Assembly (NCBI GenBank): GCA_002270565.1
Contig: NQMI01000070.1
Coordinates: 163,435-227,434 of the forward strand
Length of the DNA: 64,000 nt
Direction of reading: 5' to 3'
Origin: Stenocarpella maydis
Taxonomy: Eukaryota; Ascomycota; Sordariomycetes; Diaporthales; Diaporthaceae
The notes below the pieces were generated by a model that saw only the letters and a program-made list of their open reading frames with translations, was not told where the DNA came from and made no database searches. Positions 11,076 to 21,482 of the stretch are shown here, in pieces (position 1 is the stretch's first letter; the number at the start of each line of letters is the position of its first letter). Position numbers and translations under genes: made by a program.

Positions 11076-14000
11076 ATGGATCCCACCGTCCAGCGTGCTC
11101 TGAACGACAAGCTCTATGACAAGCGCAAGGTTGGCGCTCTTGAGTCTGTGGCATTGCCATTCTCCCTCATCGCTTGCCAGCTGCTGAACCCTCTCACAGG
11201 CTCGAACGTGTCATCCGTGAGCTAGTCGCGGCCAAGGACTACTCAAGGGTCAGTGCTATTCTCGACCAGCTCTGCAACGAGTACGCCTATGCTGTCCACC
11301 AGCCTCATGCCCGTAACGGCGGCCTGATCGGCCTGGCAGCCGCCGCCATCGCCCTTGGCCCAGAGCTCCCGCGCTACCTCGAGGTCATTGTCCCGCCCGT
11401 GCTTGCCTGCTTCACCGACCAGGATGCACGAGTTAGGTATTATGCTTGCGAGGCCATGTACAACATTGCCAAGGTCGCTAAGGGAGAGATCCTCAAGTAC
11501 TTCAACCACATATTCGATGCCCTGTGCAAGCTGGGTGCCGACTCGGAGCTGTCCGTCAAGAACGGCGCCGAGCTGCTTGACCGCCTCATCAAGGACATAG
11601 TCTCCGAGTCCGCCGCCACCTATGTCAGCGTCCTCGAGCTGTCAACCTCGAAAGGCGACGGTGGGGATGACGACATCAGCAATGATAAGGACATTATCGA
11701 GGACCCGGCTGATCTGCCCACCGCCTTCTCCCTGAGGCAGTTCATCCCCTTGCTCAAGGACCGCAGTTACACTATCAACCCCTTCACCCGCACGTTCCTT
11801 GTTGGCTGGATAACCCTGCTCGACTCGATCCCGGACCTCGAGCTGGTCACTTACCTGCCCGAATTCCTCGGCAGTCTGCTCAAGTTCCTGAGCGACCCGA
11901 ATCGGGACGTACACCAGGCAACCCAGGCATGCCTCGACAAGTTCCTCAACGAGATCAAGCGCATCGCTCGGATAAAGAAGGGCATCGCTGACAGCAAGAA
12001 GTCGAAGGGCGACGGCAAGAGGAAGCGTGAAGATTCTATTGACAGCGGTAGCGCTCATGCCGGCTTAGAGGAGGGCGACGAGGTCGCCTCGACACTGGCC
12101 GCCGAGGAGGATGAGACCAGCAGCGAGGATGACTGGGTCCCAGGCCAGGACGTTCAGATCAACCACAAGGCCATCCTGGAGATATTGACCAATTTTCTCG
12201 ACCAGCCGAGTACGGCAGCACCCCCTAAGCCGGGCGAGCGCCCGGCGCTGGCAGCTACAACAGATGAGGACGGCTTGCTCGAGTCCTTGAAATGGATAGT
12301 CGAATTTCTGGATATCTGCCCTGAGGAGGTTTTGCCCTTCACGCCCAAGATACTTGCCCACCTGCTCCCTGCCATGGCCAGTGGCGTCGAATCGATCCGA
12401 CTGGCCGCAGCAAGGGTCAATAATGCCCTGATGAACTATGTCGTCTCGCTTTCGGATGAGCCAGAACTGTTTCTGTTGCAGCACCCCCCAAGAGCTGGGG
12501 CCGCGACCGAGCACCAGGATTGGGCGCTTAGCAGCCGTGCCTCCCTCTCCAACTCGAGGGAACTTGACACTCGAAGCCCAACGCCGAACCTGAACAAGGG
12601 GCAGTCACCCGCCGAGGGGACCCCGAGGGTATCAACACCCGCGCCATCGAACCATCCGCAGGCGGACCTGGACTATGCGGCGGCCGTCAATTCTTTGACT
12701 CTGCTCTTCCTGAACGACCACGAGGCCACCCGTGTGGCGGCCCTCACATGGCTAATCATGCTTCACAGGAAAGCGCCACGGAAGGTCCTCGCCTTCAACG
12801 ACGGGACCTTCCCCGCTCTGCTCAAGACACTTTCAGATCCAGCCGAGGCAGTGGTGACCAATGACCTGCAGCTCCTGTCCCAGATATCTAGGAACAGCGA
12901 GGACAGCTACTTCACCAATTTCATGGTTAGCCTGCTCCAGCTCTTCTCGACAGATCGTAGGCTGCTGGAGACCAGAGGGAATCTCATCATCCGGCAGCTT
13001 TGTGTCAGCTTGAGTGCAGAGCGCATCTACCGCACCCTGGCTGATTGCATCGAGAAGGAGGAAGACGTCGAGTTTGCCAGCATCATGGTTCAGAATCTCA
13101 ATAACAATCTAATCACGGCGCCAGAGCTCTCCGAGCTAAGGAAAAGGCTGCGAAACCTCGAGTCCAGGGTACGTACTTGTAATGGCCGTCATAGCTGTGC
13201 AAGGACAGACGCTGACCAATACTATTCTGACAGGACGGGCAGACGTTCTTCGTCGCCCTCTTCAGGTCGTGGTGTTACAACGCCGTTGCGACGTTCTCGC
13301 TCTGCTTACTAGCACAAGCTTACGAGCAGGCATACAACCTGCTCCAGATATTGTCGGTCAAGTGCCGCCCCGTTGGAATGTCCAGGGCTTATGCTAACAC
13401 ATGAGGACTAGTGCCGAGCTTGAGATGACGGTTAATATCCTCATCCAGATCGATAAGCTAGTCCAGCTACTCGAGTCCCCTGTCTTCACATGTAAGCGTG
13501 GGCGCCATGTCTTGTCCTGGATTGGAACGCTGACTCGTCCCAGATCTCCGGCTTCAGCTGCTGGAACCGGAGAAATATCCGCACCTTTACAAATGTCTCT
13601 ATGGGTTACTGATGCTCTTGCCACAATCGTCCGCCTTCGCGGCGCTCAAGAATAGGTTGAACAGCGTCAGCTCTATAGGATACTTACACATCGCACCAAG
13701 ACCGTATGTCCCAACGAATGCGCCTCTCTCACACTCTAGACAAGGGTCTGTGGTGGAGGCGATTCACTCTCTTCAAGCCCCCTCCTCCCGTCCAAGATTC
13801 AATACAGGATTTGATACTCATTCTGCACCTCTCAGTAACGCCGCGACACCAGGCTCGGCGTCGTTCGATAGGCCGAACCGGCTCAAGGGCCGAGAAGAAG
13901 GCATCATCCGCTGGGCCGAGCTGCTCGAGAAGTTCCGCAGCGTGCAGGAGCGCGCGAGGCGGGCGCAGAGGCTGGGGGGTGACCGGGACGACCAGCCGAC

Positions 14001-14208
14001 ACTCGGAGTCGGGGACCTGCGCATCCTGGACGCGGCAGAAATGGCCCCCCCCAAAACGGCGGTGAGCCGTGCCGGGGCCGGCCCGCCCGTTCCCGTCAAG
14101 GACAGCCCTGCGCCTACGCCACCGGCTGCTAAGCCCAGGTCCGGCCTCGGTAGGCAATTCGGCAGGCTAGGCGCTTCGGTGTCAGGAAGGGGGAAGAGGT
14201 CTCAGTAA
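11076..14208 (+). CDS. vac14: Vac14, HEAT-repeat scaffold of the Fab1/PIKfyve lipid kinase complex
   Basis: Vac14 scaffolds the Fab1 PI3P 5-kinase and the Fig4 phosphatase on the vacuole/endosome and so controls PI(3,5)P2. Five exons (11076-11143, 11200-13168, 13234-13352, 13412-13491, 13544-14208) give 966 residues. The N-terminus [18 protein letters not shown] and the following HEAT repeats are typical, as is the conserved block [25 protein letters not shown] (seen as consecutive pieces around residues 200-225). The C-terminal Vac14 domain with [14 protein letters not shown] is present up to about residue 800. An acidic/basic insert (KRKRED...[10 protein letters not shown]) and a Ser/Pro-rich insert interrupt the repeats, and the last 150 residues are a disordered tail, common in fungal orthologues. 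Introns 1 and 3 have non-consensus donors (GTCTGT, GTCGGT), but the joins restore conserved protein sequence. Confidence 0.94.
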
Positions 14209-14374
14209 TATTATTTTTTTGTGTCGACTGATTGTCAGGTTCGTTAATGCAGCTGGCCGAACCGGCATACCGGAACGTCGAGGGTGGTCAGAGATAGGTT
14301 GTCTGTAGCCGAGGAAATCATACTGAAAGGAGTGTTGAGAGAACAAGCACTCTGAGCCCATCACCGTCCCGGCA

Positions 14375-15310
14375 TCATCTTGCCTTGCGCGGGGTCTCCC
14401 TCTCGACGAGGCCTTCAAAGACGGCGTCACGCCGCTCTGTGATAGTGCGCAATTCGTCGCGGAGCCGATCCAGCTGTTGACGAGCGCGGCCTACATCTGC
14501 CGGAAGCCCCTCGAACTCGTTGACCTGCTGGTCCAGACGGCGCCGCAGGTTGAGAGACTCCAGATACTTCTCCTCCTCCTCCCTGATTTTCTGGATGGTC
14601 GGCTTGGGCACGCCGACCGTCCGCGCCAGGGATGCCACCTTGTCCCGAACCTCGGGCAGCCTCTTGGCCATGGCCTTGATCTTGCGCTGTAGGTCGAGGT
14701 TTTGGCGTGCCAGGTCGGCCGGGGCCCGGTACTCGTCGCCGCGGACGTCGTCGAGCAGCTCGTCCAGCCTGGCGGACTCGGACTCGGCCAGGCGCTGGAG
14801 GGCACCAACGCGGGAAGCAGCTTGCTGCAGGTCAAAGATGCGCGTCTGCAGGTCGAGCACGGCGCGGGCCAGTGCTGCTGGCTCTGGGTACGCCATGCCC
14901 AGGTGCACGGCAGAAGAGGCCATGGCGTCTAAGGCGGTCTTCCCTTCAGTAGTGAGGTTGTCCTCGACGGCATCATAGAAGTCATTTTTGAAAGTGGTGA
15001 GATTGATTGGCACTTGGTCATGGCCATCGTCCCCCGGGCGGTTGGCATCTCTGGCTGCCTTGATGTCCTCAAGGGCGGCGGCGTCGGCCTGGCTGGCCTG
15101 CTTTCGGTTCTCATCAGCCGTCTCGTTGAGAGTGGCCAGGGCGAGAAGAGCCTTGAGGGTTTCCGAATTCCGCTCAAATCGTGGTGGGGCACGGCCGTTG
15201 TATTTAGATGCAAGCCAACTGTCGACATAGTTCCAGTCCTTGGCCGTTGACGCGGCTTGGCGGGCGACAGTTGGCGAGAAGATGGCGGCATCTGGCGGGA
15301 GTCGGGCCAT
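14375..15310 (-). CDS. HAUS1-like augmin complex subunit (coiled coil)
   Basis: Augmin recruits gamma-tubulin to existing microtubules for branching nucleation in the spindle. The 311-residue, intron-less protein starts MARLPPDAAIFSPTVARQAA and is almost wholly helical, with long heptad-like stretches. Resemblance to HAUS1 is in the order of parts: a WL-x-x-K(Y/F) N-terminal motif (DSWLASKYNG) followed by a globular-like helical segment (NSETLKALLALATLNE), a central SAV-HL segment before coiled coils, and a C-terminal EFEGLPADVGRARQQLDRL that matches the human L-P-x-x-x-x-A end. Augmin has been described in Aspergillus, so presence in a filamentous fungus is expected. The start is chosen because upstream in-frame Met codons lie in poor, proline-rich sequence. 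It could be another small coiled-coil protein. Confidence 0.72.
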   Translation of the reverse strand: MARLPPDAAIFSPTVARQAASTAKDWNYVDSWLASKYNGRAPPRFERNSETLKALLALATLNETADENRKQASQADAAALEDIKAARDANRPGDDGHDQVPINLTTFKNDFYDAVEDNLTTEGKTALDAMASSAVHLGMAYPEPAALARAVLDLQTRIFDLQQAASRVGALQRLAESESARLDELLDDVRGDEYRAPADLARQNLDLQRKIKAMAKRLPEVRDKVASLARTVGVPKPTIQKIREEEEKYLESLNLRRRLDQQVNEFEGLPADVGRARQQLDRLRDELRTITERRDAVFEGLVERETPRKAR

Positions 15311-15955
15311 GACTGAGTGAGTGCGGGTTTGCAGTTGTTTCCCGTGTTGGAAGTCGAAGTGGTTTGGAGGGTGCACGTGAGTGGGTGAGTCGGGTACCTG
15401 GCTGATGTGCATCGGTCCCCGGTAGGCTGCAAGGGGGGGGGGGAGGATGTGGTCTCCAACAGGCCACATGTCTGTCTGTATGTGGGTTCCGTAGCGCACA
15501 TGCCAAATACTTACACTACTACCCTAGGTACCTAGGTATATATCCGTACATACTTTACATGCAGTCGGTATCTACCCGGTACCCGTGCAGGCCCGTGTCC
15601 TCTTTTGGATCTTGATCCGCTCGCTGCAACCGACTAATGAATTCCAGCGCCCTCGATCTGAATCCGCACCAACACACTCCGAGAGGCCAACTTTCCTTTT
15701 GCTGTCCGACATTGCTCGTGCTCCTTCTTCCTTGCCCTGCCGTAGTTTGACGTGTGAAGATAATAAACTGTCGCCCTGGCAGTCACCCTCGCCGCCTTGG
15801 TGACCGGCCCATTGTCTTCTTTGTTCGCATCCTGCCTGCTTCCCTACCGCCCAATTTAATAAAGTCGCCAGTCGCCTGCCACGGCCCCCATCACCGCAAA
15901 CCACCGACGCACTTCCCGACTTCTCGACGTCTCGCCTGGCAGCCACTCGACAACA
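15311..15955. promoter_or_regulatory. Bidirectional promoter, HAUS1-like / DnaJ-TPR
   Basis: The two genes are head to head with 645 bp between start codons. The interval has a homopolymer C run near 15432-15440 (G run on the + strand), a CCTAGGTACCTAGG palindrome near 15522-15536 and pyrimidine-rich sequence before the DnaJ ATG. No specific factor site is proposed. Confidence 0.55.
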
Positions 15956-17649
15956 ATGTACGTCCGACTCTCCACGCTGGCCTTGGCCGCCAGCCTGCTG
16001 TCGCTATCGCCCTCAATCACCATGGTGGCCGCCCTCTCGGCCAAGGACATACCCTCCGACACTCCCATCTCCGCCCTGCTCAGCTCGGCCCAGCAACATC
16101 TTGCCAAGGGGGGGACGGGCGACGCCCTCGTCTACTACGACGCTGCTGTTGCCAGGGATCCCAACGACTACCTGACCTACTTCAAGCGCGCCACCACCCA
16201 GCTCTCCCTCGGCCGAACCTCGCAGGCCGCCGACGACTTCCAGAAGTGCCTTCAGCTGAGGCCCGGCTTCGAGGGCGCCCACGTACAGCTGGCCAAGCTC
16301 AAGGCGAGGTCTGCCGACTGGGACGGCGCAAAGGAGCAGTACACACATGCAAACAAGGGCCACGGCTCGCCCGAGATGGACGAGCTGCTCGAGGCCCAGG
16401 GCGCCGCCAGGCTGGCTGAGGCCGCATATGCAGCCGGCAACTGGGACGAGTGTATCAACCAGGCCGGCGTTGCCATCATGGTTGCGAACCGCGCCGCCTC
16501 CCTGCGGGAAATGCGCTCGGCCTGCCGCTTCGCCAAGGGCGAGGTTGAGGAGGGCATGGGTGACCTGCACCACATCGTCAACCTCAAGCCCGGCGACACA
16601 TCGCCGCACGTTACCATCTCGGCCATCACTTACTTCGCCCTGGCCGATCTCCAGCAGGGCATGACGCAGATCAGGAAATGCCTGCACTCCGACCCGGACT
16701 CCAAGGTCTGCAAGAAGCTGCTCAAGGACGAGAAGGCCATCGAGAAGACAATCGCAAAGGTTGAGAAGGCATTCGGAAAGAACCAGCCCATGACCGGGAC
16801 GAAGCTTCTGATCCCTTCTGCCGATGGCCCCGGCCTCATCCAGGAGATCAAGGAGCAAGTGGCGGAACTTCGAGAGCAAGGAGTCATTCCCGCGGCCGCG
16901 CCAAGCCTGCTTTTAGCCAAGGTGGTCGAGCTGGCCTGTCAGGGTTACTACGAGGTGAGTTAATAATCTCCCCCGGGGGGGGGGGGCGCCATTGCCCCCC
17001 CAAAAGGGTCTGCAGGGTGAGCAGAATCGTGAAGATGTCATGGCACTGACTGGGAACGGTCCTCTAGATGAACGGCAAGAAGGCACAAGAGTACTGCGCC
17101 GAATCCCGCTCCCTGGACGAAAACTCATTCTATGGCTTGCTCCACGAGAGCAAGAAGGCGCAGGAGTCGGAAGACTACGAGGGCGCCGTCAGGCTGCTGG
17201 AGAAGGCCAAAGAGGTCCGGCCCGAGAAGCAGGACGTCGTCAACCCCCTCCTGCGCGATGCCCAGATCGAGCTCAAGCGAAGCAAGACCAAGGACTACTA
17301 CAAGGTCCTCGGGGTAGCCCGCGACGCAGACGAGAAGCAGATCAAGTCAGCCTACCGCAAGCTCTCCAAGGTGCACCACCCGGACAAGGCCGCCAAGCAG
17401 GGCCTGACCAAGGAGGCGGCCGAGAAGAAGATGGCGTCCATCAACGAGGCGTACGAGGTTCTGAGCGACCCGGAGCTGCGGGCACGCTTCGACCGCGGCG
17501 ACGACCCCAACTCGAACGAGCAGCAGAACCCCTTCCAGGGCAACCCCTTCGGTGGCCAGCCCTTCATGTTCCAGCAGGGCCACGGCGGCCAGCAGTTCCA
17601 GTTCAAGTTTGGTGGCGGCGGCGGCGGCGGCTCGCCCTTTGGCTTCTGA
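15956..17649 (+). CDS. ER co-chaperone of the p58IPK/DNAJC3 type (TPR + J domain)
   Basis: This luminal Hsp40 binds unfolded proteins through TPR repeats and hands them to BiP/Kar2. Exons 15956-16954 and 17068-17649 give 526 residues. Residues 1 to about 27 form a signal peptide (MYVRLSTLALAASLLSLSP, then VAA-LS). TPR units follow: LAKGGTGDALVYYDAAVARDP, then YFKRATTQLSLGRTSQAADD and later ones to about residue 400. The J domain is at about 409-480 with the essential HPD at 437-439. The C-terminus is Gly/Gln/Phe-rich and ends GGGSPFGF, without HDEL/KDEL, as in animal p58IPK. The 113-bp intron contains an 11-base G run soon after the donor. ER stress control is expected from the family; I see no clear response element. 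Confidence 0.93.
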
Positions 17650-18533
17650 GGCTAGATCTACAGCGTTCCTTTTTTTCTTTCTTTTTCTTCTATTTGTTTT
17701 TAGTGAACAAAGTCTTCTTGTACATGCATGGCGTTATTTGATGAAACGGGATCCTAAAGCGGCGCCTAACAAACTGGTCTGGAGTTCAAGGTATCACGCC
17801 GTCAAAATTGACGGGTTTGAAAGATTGGAGCGCAAAGAAGGGCGGCTTGCTGGACTGCGTGCGGGACATAGTGCATCAATATGCCAATATCAGGTCCAAA
17901 TCATGAGCTGACTCCCGGTTGCAATGTCTTACCCTGCCTACAACATTCCGACCGCCTCACTGGAGGCGATTTTCCGAGAGCAGCCTGTAACATGAGGGTG
18001 GTGGCGTGGCTCAAGGAGGTGGGGATAGAGTGGCATAACAGATTCCAGACAGAACGACCATCTTCGCATTCATATTTTTTAATTTATTATTTTTCTTTTA
18101 GTATGGCAGACAGGAAACAAACTGACAGACGCTTGCGACCTGCTCTATAGATCTAGTAGTCTCCGCACGTCCCCGCACGTCCATCATTCATACATCGCAG
18201 CCCCGCGTTTTATCTACAAAGTGGTGCTTTACCCCTTGCCGAACGTCGAATGAGATCGTCGCCAAGAGACGCCCCGCCTACGAGGATGCTCGTCTGGTGA
18301 TGGACGCCCCTCGCGCGCAGGGTCAAAATCCCGGCCTAAGGCGAGGCCTGCGGGACCGCGCAACAAGCGACTGATGCTACCGCACCAGCAGCGGGAGGCG
18401 GCAGAGCCATGGTGGACTTGGGTCGATGCCGAGCGGCGAAAAGGCGGGCCCATATCCGCCACGTCCTGAGACCCGTACAGTGTCTTGCAAGTCCGAGGCG
18501 GAAGGTCCCGATCTCAAAATGGTAAAGCCCTTT
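17650..18533. other. Intergenic, convergent 3' ends
   Basis: 3' flanks of the DnaJ-TPR gene and the mitoferrin gene. A T-rich tract at about 17670-17702 and a TTTATTTATT-like AT tract at 18076-18100 are possible polyadenylation-zone sequences. No gene seen. Confidence 0.45.
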
Positions 18534-20073
18534 TCATGACGCATCATTCGAGCGGATGAAGTAAGCTCTAAAGGGCGTACCATGTTAGCAAAGTTGAACG
18601 GCATGTGAGAGTGAGAGTGCGCGCGGCAGGTTTGAAAAGGAGCTCAGGCAAAGAAAAGGGACGGGCAAGGGGGACGCGGGAACCTTACTTTGAGAACTCG
18701 TAAGCCGACCAGCAAATGGCCGTGCTGGGCATGGTGGTCAAGATCCTTGGTCGTACGCCCTTGAAGAAGCCCTTGAACCCTTCTCTGCGGTACAGCAGCT
18801 GGCACCCTGCCTTGAAACCGTTCACAGTCCTAAGCTCGGGATCCGTTGCCGTGCCCCTGGTCTGAAGCATCGTCTTGATGACGTCCATGGGTGTCGTGAG
18901 GCCGGCAGCGAAGCCTCCGGCAACAGCACCGGCCACACAGTGCGTGAAGGGATCGTACTGCTTGCTTGGGTTCATGGCGGTGGATATTGACTCGTAGGCG
19001 AGGAACTGCAGTGCGGTGAAAGGCACTGTCATGGAGAGGGTCGTAGGGTACGAGACGTAGAAGGCGCCGAGCCCCTCGGTCTTATAGACGTACTTGGCGC
19101 AATCAAACATGGACCGGTACATCTTGTTCGAGTTCTTGATCTGCATCCTCTGCTTGATGACTGTGATGGTAGTGTCAGCAACGCGGCCACCAGCTCCGCC
19201 ACGCGGCTGTGGGAGACCACATGGGAAAGTTGGCTCGTACCGTCAAAGGGGTTCATGAGCGCGTCGCTAGCAATCGTCGCGGCGGCCCCACTGGTAGCTA
19301 CTCGGGTCAGTCGCTGGAATATGCCATGCGCTGGGAGCTGGGGTACTAACCTGCGGCTAGAGGATGGTGTACACCAGCCTTGTTTCCGCCCATGACGTGT
19401 TTGACAGCTTCGTAAGTTGCGAAGTATACGGCATGTGCCGGGCCGGCTCCGACAATGACGCTCGACATGCCCCGCCACAAGCTCAGGATGCCCTCGCCGG
19501 TCGCCATTTTGTATGTCCCTTGTATAACACCGTTGTAGACGGCAGTGGGAGACGGGTTCAGGACCTGCATTCGAGTCTGCGGCGCAAGGAGGAGTTAGGC
19601 GGGAGGGTCAACCACCAAAGGGCTGCGGGGAGGGAGCACCCCCGAGGGCGGACGAACCTTGATAGCGTCGACGGGGTACATGACTGTGTGCTCCTGTTGC
19701 TGCGGTCAGAGCCTTGATTCACGGGACTGGGGTCCGGCGGGAAGCAGAGACAGAAGGAGGGGGGGGGCGGAGAGAGAGAGCAATGGATATGCGAGCGGAC
19801 GTACGGCTATGCCGGCGAAAGCACCGGCGACCATGTTCTGGAACAGGCTGAAGTTGGGCGGTAGTGATTCATAGCTGCAGGGCCAGATCAGCACGCGTGC
19901 GGTGAGACGCGATAGACGTGGACTGGTGGGAGTCCCGACAGAGCCGGTCGGCCCGTGGAGGGAGAAGAAGCCTGCCAGCCTCGAAGCGTCGTGAGGTGCT
20001 GAGGAATCAAGTATCCAACAACTCACTCGTAGTCCTCATGGTCCTCGACGGGCGCGGCATTGGGCTGGGCCAT
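18534..20073 (-). CDS. Mitoferrin-type mitochondrial iron carrier (Mrs3/Mrs4 family)
   Basis: An inner-membrane carrier that imports iron for heme and Fe-S cluster synthesis. Seven exons on the minus strand (20073-20027, 19874-19805, 19693-19658, 19576-19351, 19297-19241, 19160-18689, 18567-18534) give 313 residues; every junction keeps frame. The three carrier signatures PVDAIK, PFDVIK and PMDVIK mark the threefold repeat, each with two hydrophobic helices. Mitoferrin-like landmarks include YESLPPNF before helix 1, WRGMSSVIVGAGPAHA, GGNKAGVHHPLAA and FYVSYPTTLSMTVPFTALQ. The first Met, MAQPNAAPVEDHE, gives the usual short acidic N-terminus; the frame is open further upstream but without an ATG. 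The last 11 codons (AYFIRSNDAS and stop) are on a tiny exon that a simple frame search would miss, because a TAA lies directly inside the preceding donor. Confidence 0.93.
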
Positions 20074-21482
20074 CTGGGCCGCAGCGGCAGATGCTTCGCC
20101 GAGGGACTTCTGGAAATCCAGATTGATGACGACGGGTGGTTCAGGGGCCTTTCGTAGGCGACGGCCGAAGCAGAGGGGGCGCGGGACCGAGTGGCCGAGG
20201 CAGGAGGTCGGGAGTTCCTAGAGGGTCGCGTATGATTCAGCTCGAAGCTCGGCGTGGCATGAGGGAGCTGTAGCAGACGGGCCTTTAAAGGCTGATGAAG
20301 GGCAGCAGGGCGGCGCTGCCTTCCAGACGGAGCTTGACCCGGGAGTTGGTGACGCAATGCAAGGAGGACAGAGTGCACGCAGGAGCACGGGATAGCTGGC
20401 GCAATACACACGGAGAGAGAGTGTGTGTGGGAGGGCTCAGCTCGCTGGTGCCGGTGCCAATGGCATTTGGTGGTGGATGGCGATGATGATGGCCGGGGAG
20501 GAGGATTTCTCTTGGACAAAAAAAAAAAAAGGCGGCAAAGTTTACGCAGAGGCAGATGGACGAGACATACAGAAAGTACAGCGCAGTGCCTGGTGTACGG
20601 AGAGCACTATACTAGTGTACTACCCAGGTACGTGGTAGTGTAGTCAACTGTTGTATGTACGGAGTAGCTCGAGGGCGGGCCGGGCAGGCAGCGGGCAGGT
20701 CCAGGTCCAGATCCAGATCCAAGAGGCAGGCCAACCCCCGGTTTCCTCAGCTCAGAGCGGGCAACTCGGGCGCCTGGGCGATCTAATTGAGTTGTTGTTG
20801 TTGCTGCTGCTGCTGCTGCTGCTAATTTGCGCGGAGATGGTCAGATCGGTCGGTTGGGTGTGGTCGCGCATACTCCAATGGCCGCGCCATGATAATAAAA
20901 AAAAAAACCGAAGCTTGGGCCGATCTACACTAAAAAGGGTTCCTTGTTCGGAGCAGCGCGTGGGCGGGCAGCGCCAGTACCACATAACCTGGGTACGTCA
21001 ACGCCCCAGAAAACGGGGGCCCAGCCCGGAAACGGACCCTCTGTTTTCTCGGATCTGATAAGCATCCTCCTCTCGGGCAGCCCAAGTTCAAACATGCTGT
21101 GGAACCCCCGACCATTCCGGGTTCTCTGGGCATTTTGATAGTGTACACGACGTACTGCCTAAGCTTACCTAGGCAGCTAGGTCGTCTAATAGTACACTAC
21201 AGCGTTATATCCGGCCTTCCGATCGGCCTCGGTCCTTTCGCCCTGCTCGTCCAGAGCCCGCCCAGCTAGACCCAGGTACTCCGCAGGCTGGCTACATCTA
21301 TGCAACTGTAGATCGGATTTGTTTGATGATATCTTTACCGTTAAGACGGAGAACCAAAGACCCAGAGGCGCCCAAAACTCCATGCCGGCCCATTTGCCGG
21401 CGCCATTTGAGCACCTTGCAGACACCCCCCCCCAAGCCGCCGCATCACCCCCATGCTCCCGCCACCCAAAAACCACCAGCCA
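20074..21482. other. Intergenic, mitoferrin promoter and ATG9 3' flank
   Basis: 1.4 kb. It holds an A12 run at 20520-20531, (GTT)/(GCT) triplet repeats at about 20791-20823, a TACGGAGTA motif at 20658-20666 and several TAGTGTAC/GTACACTA octamers (for example about 20630, 21140, 21192). No gene recognised. Confidence 0.45.
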
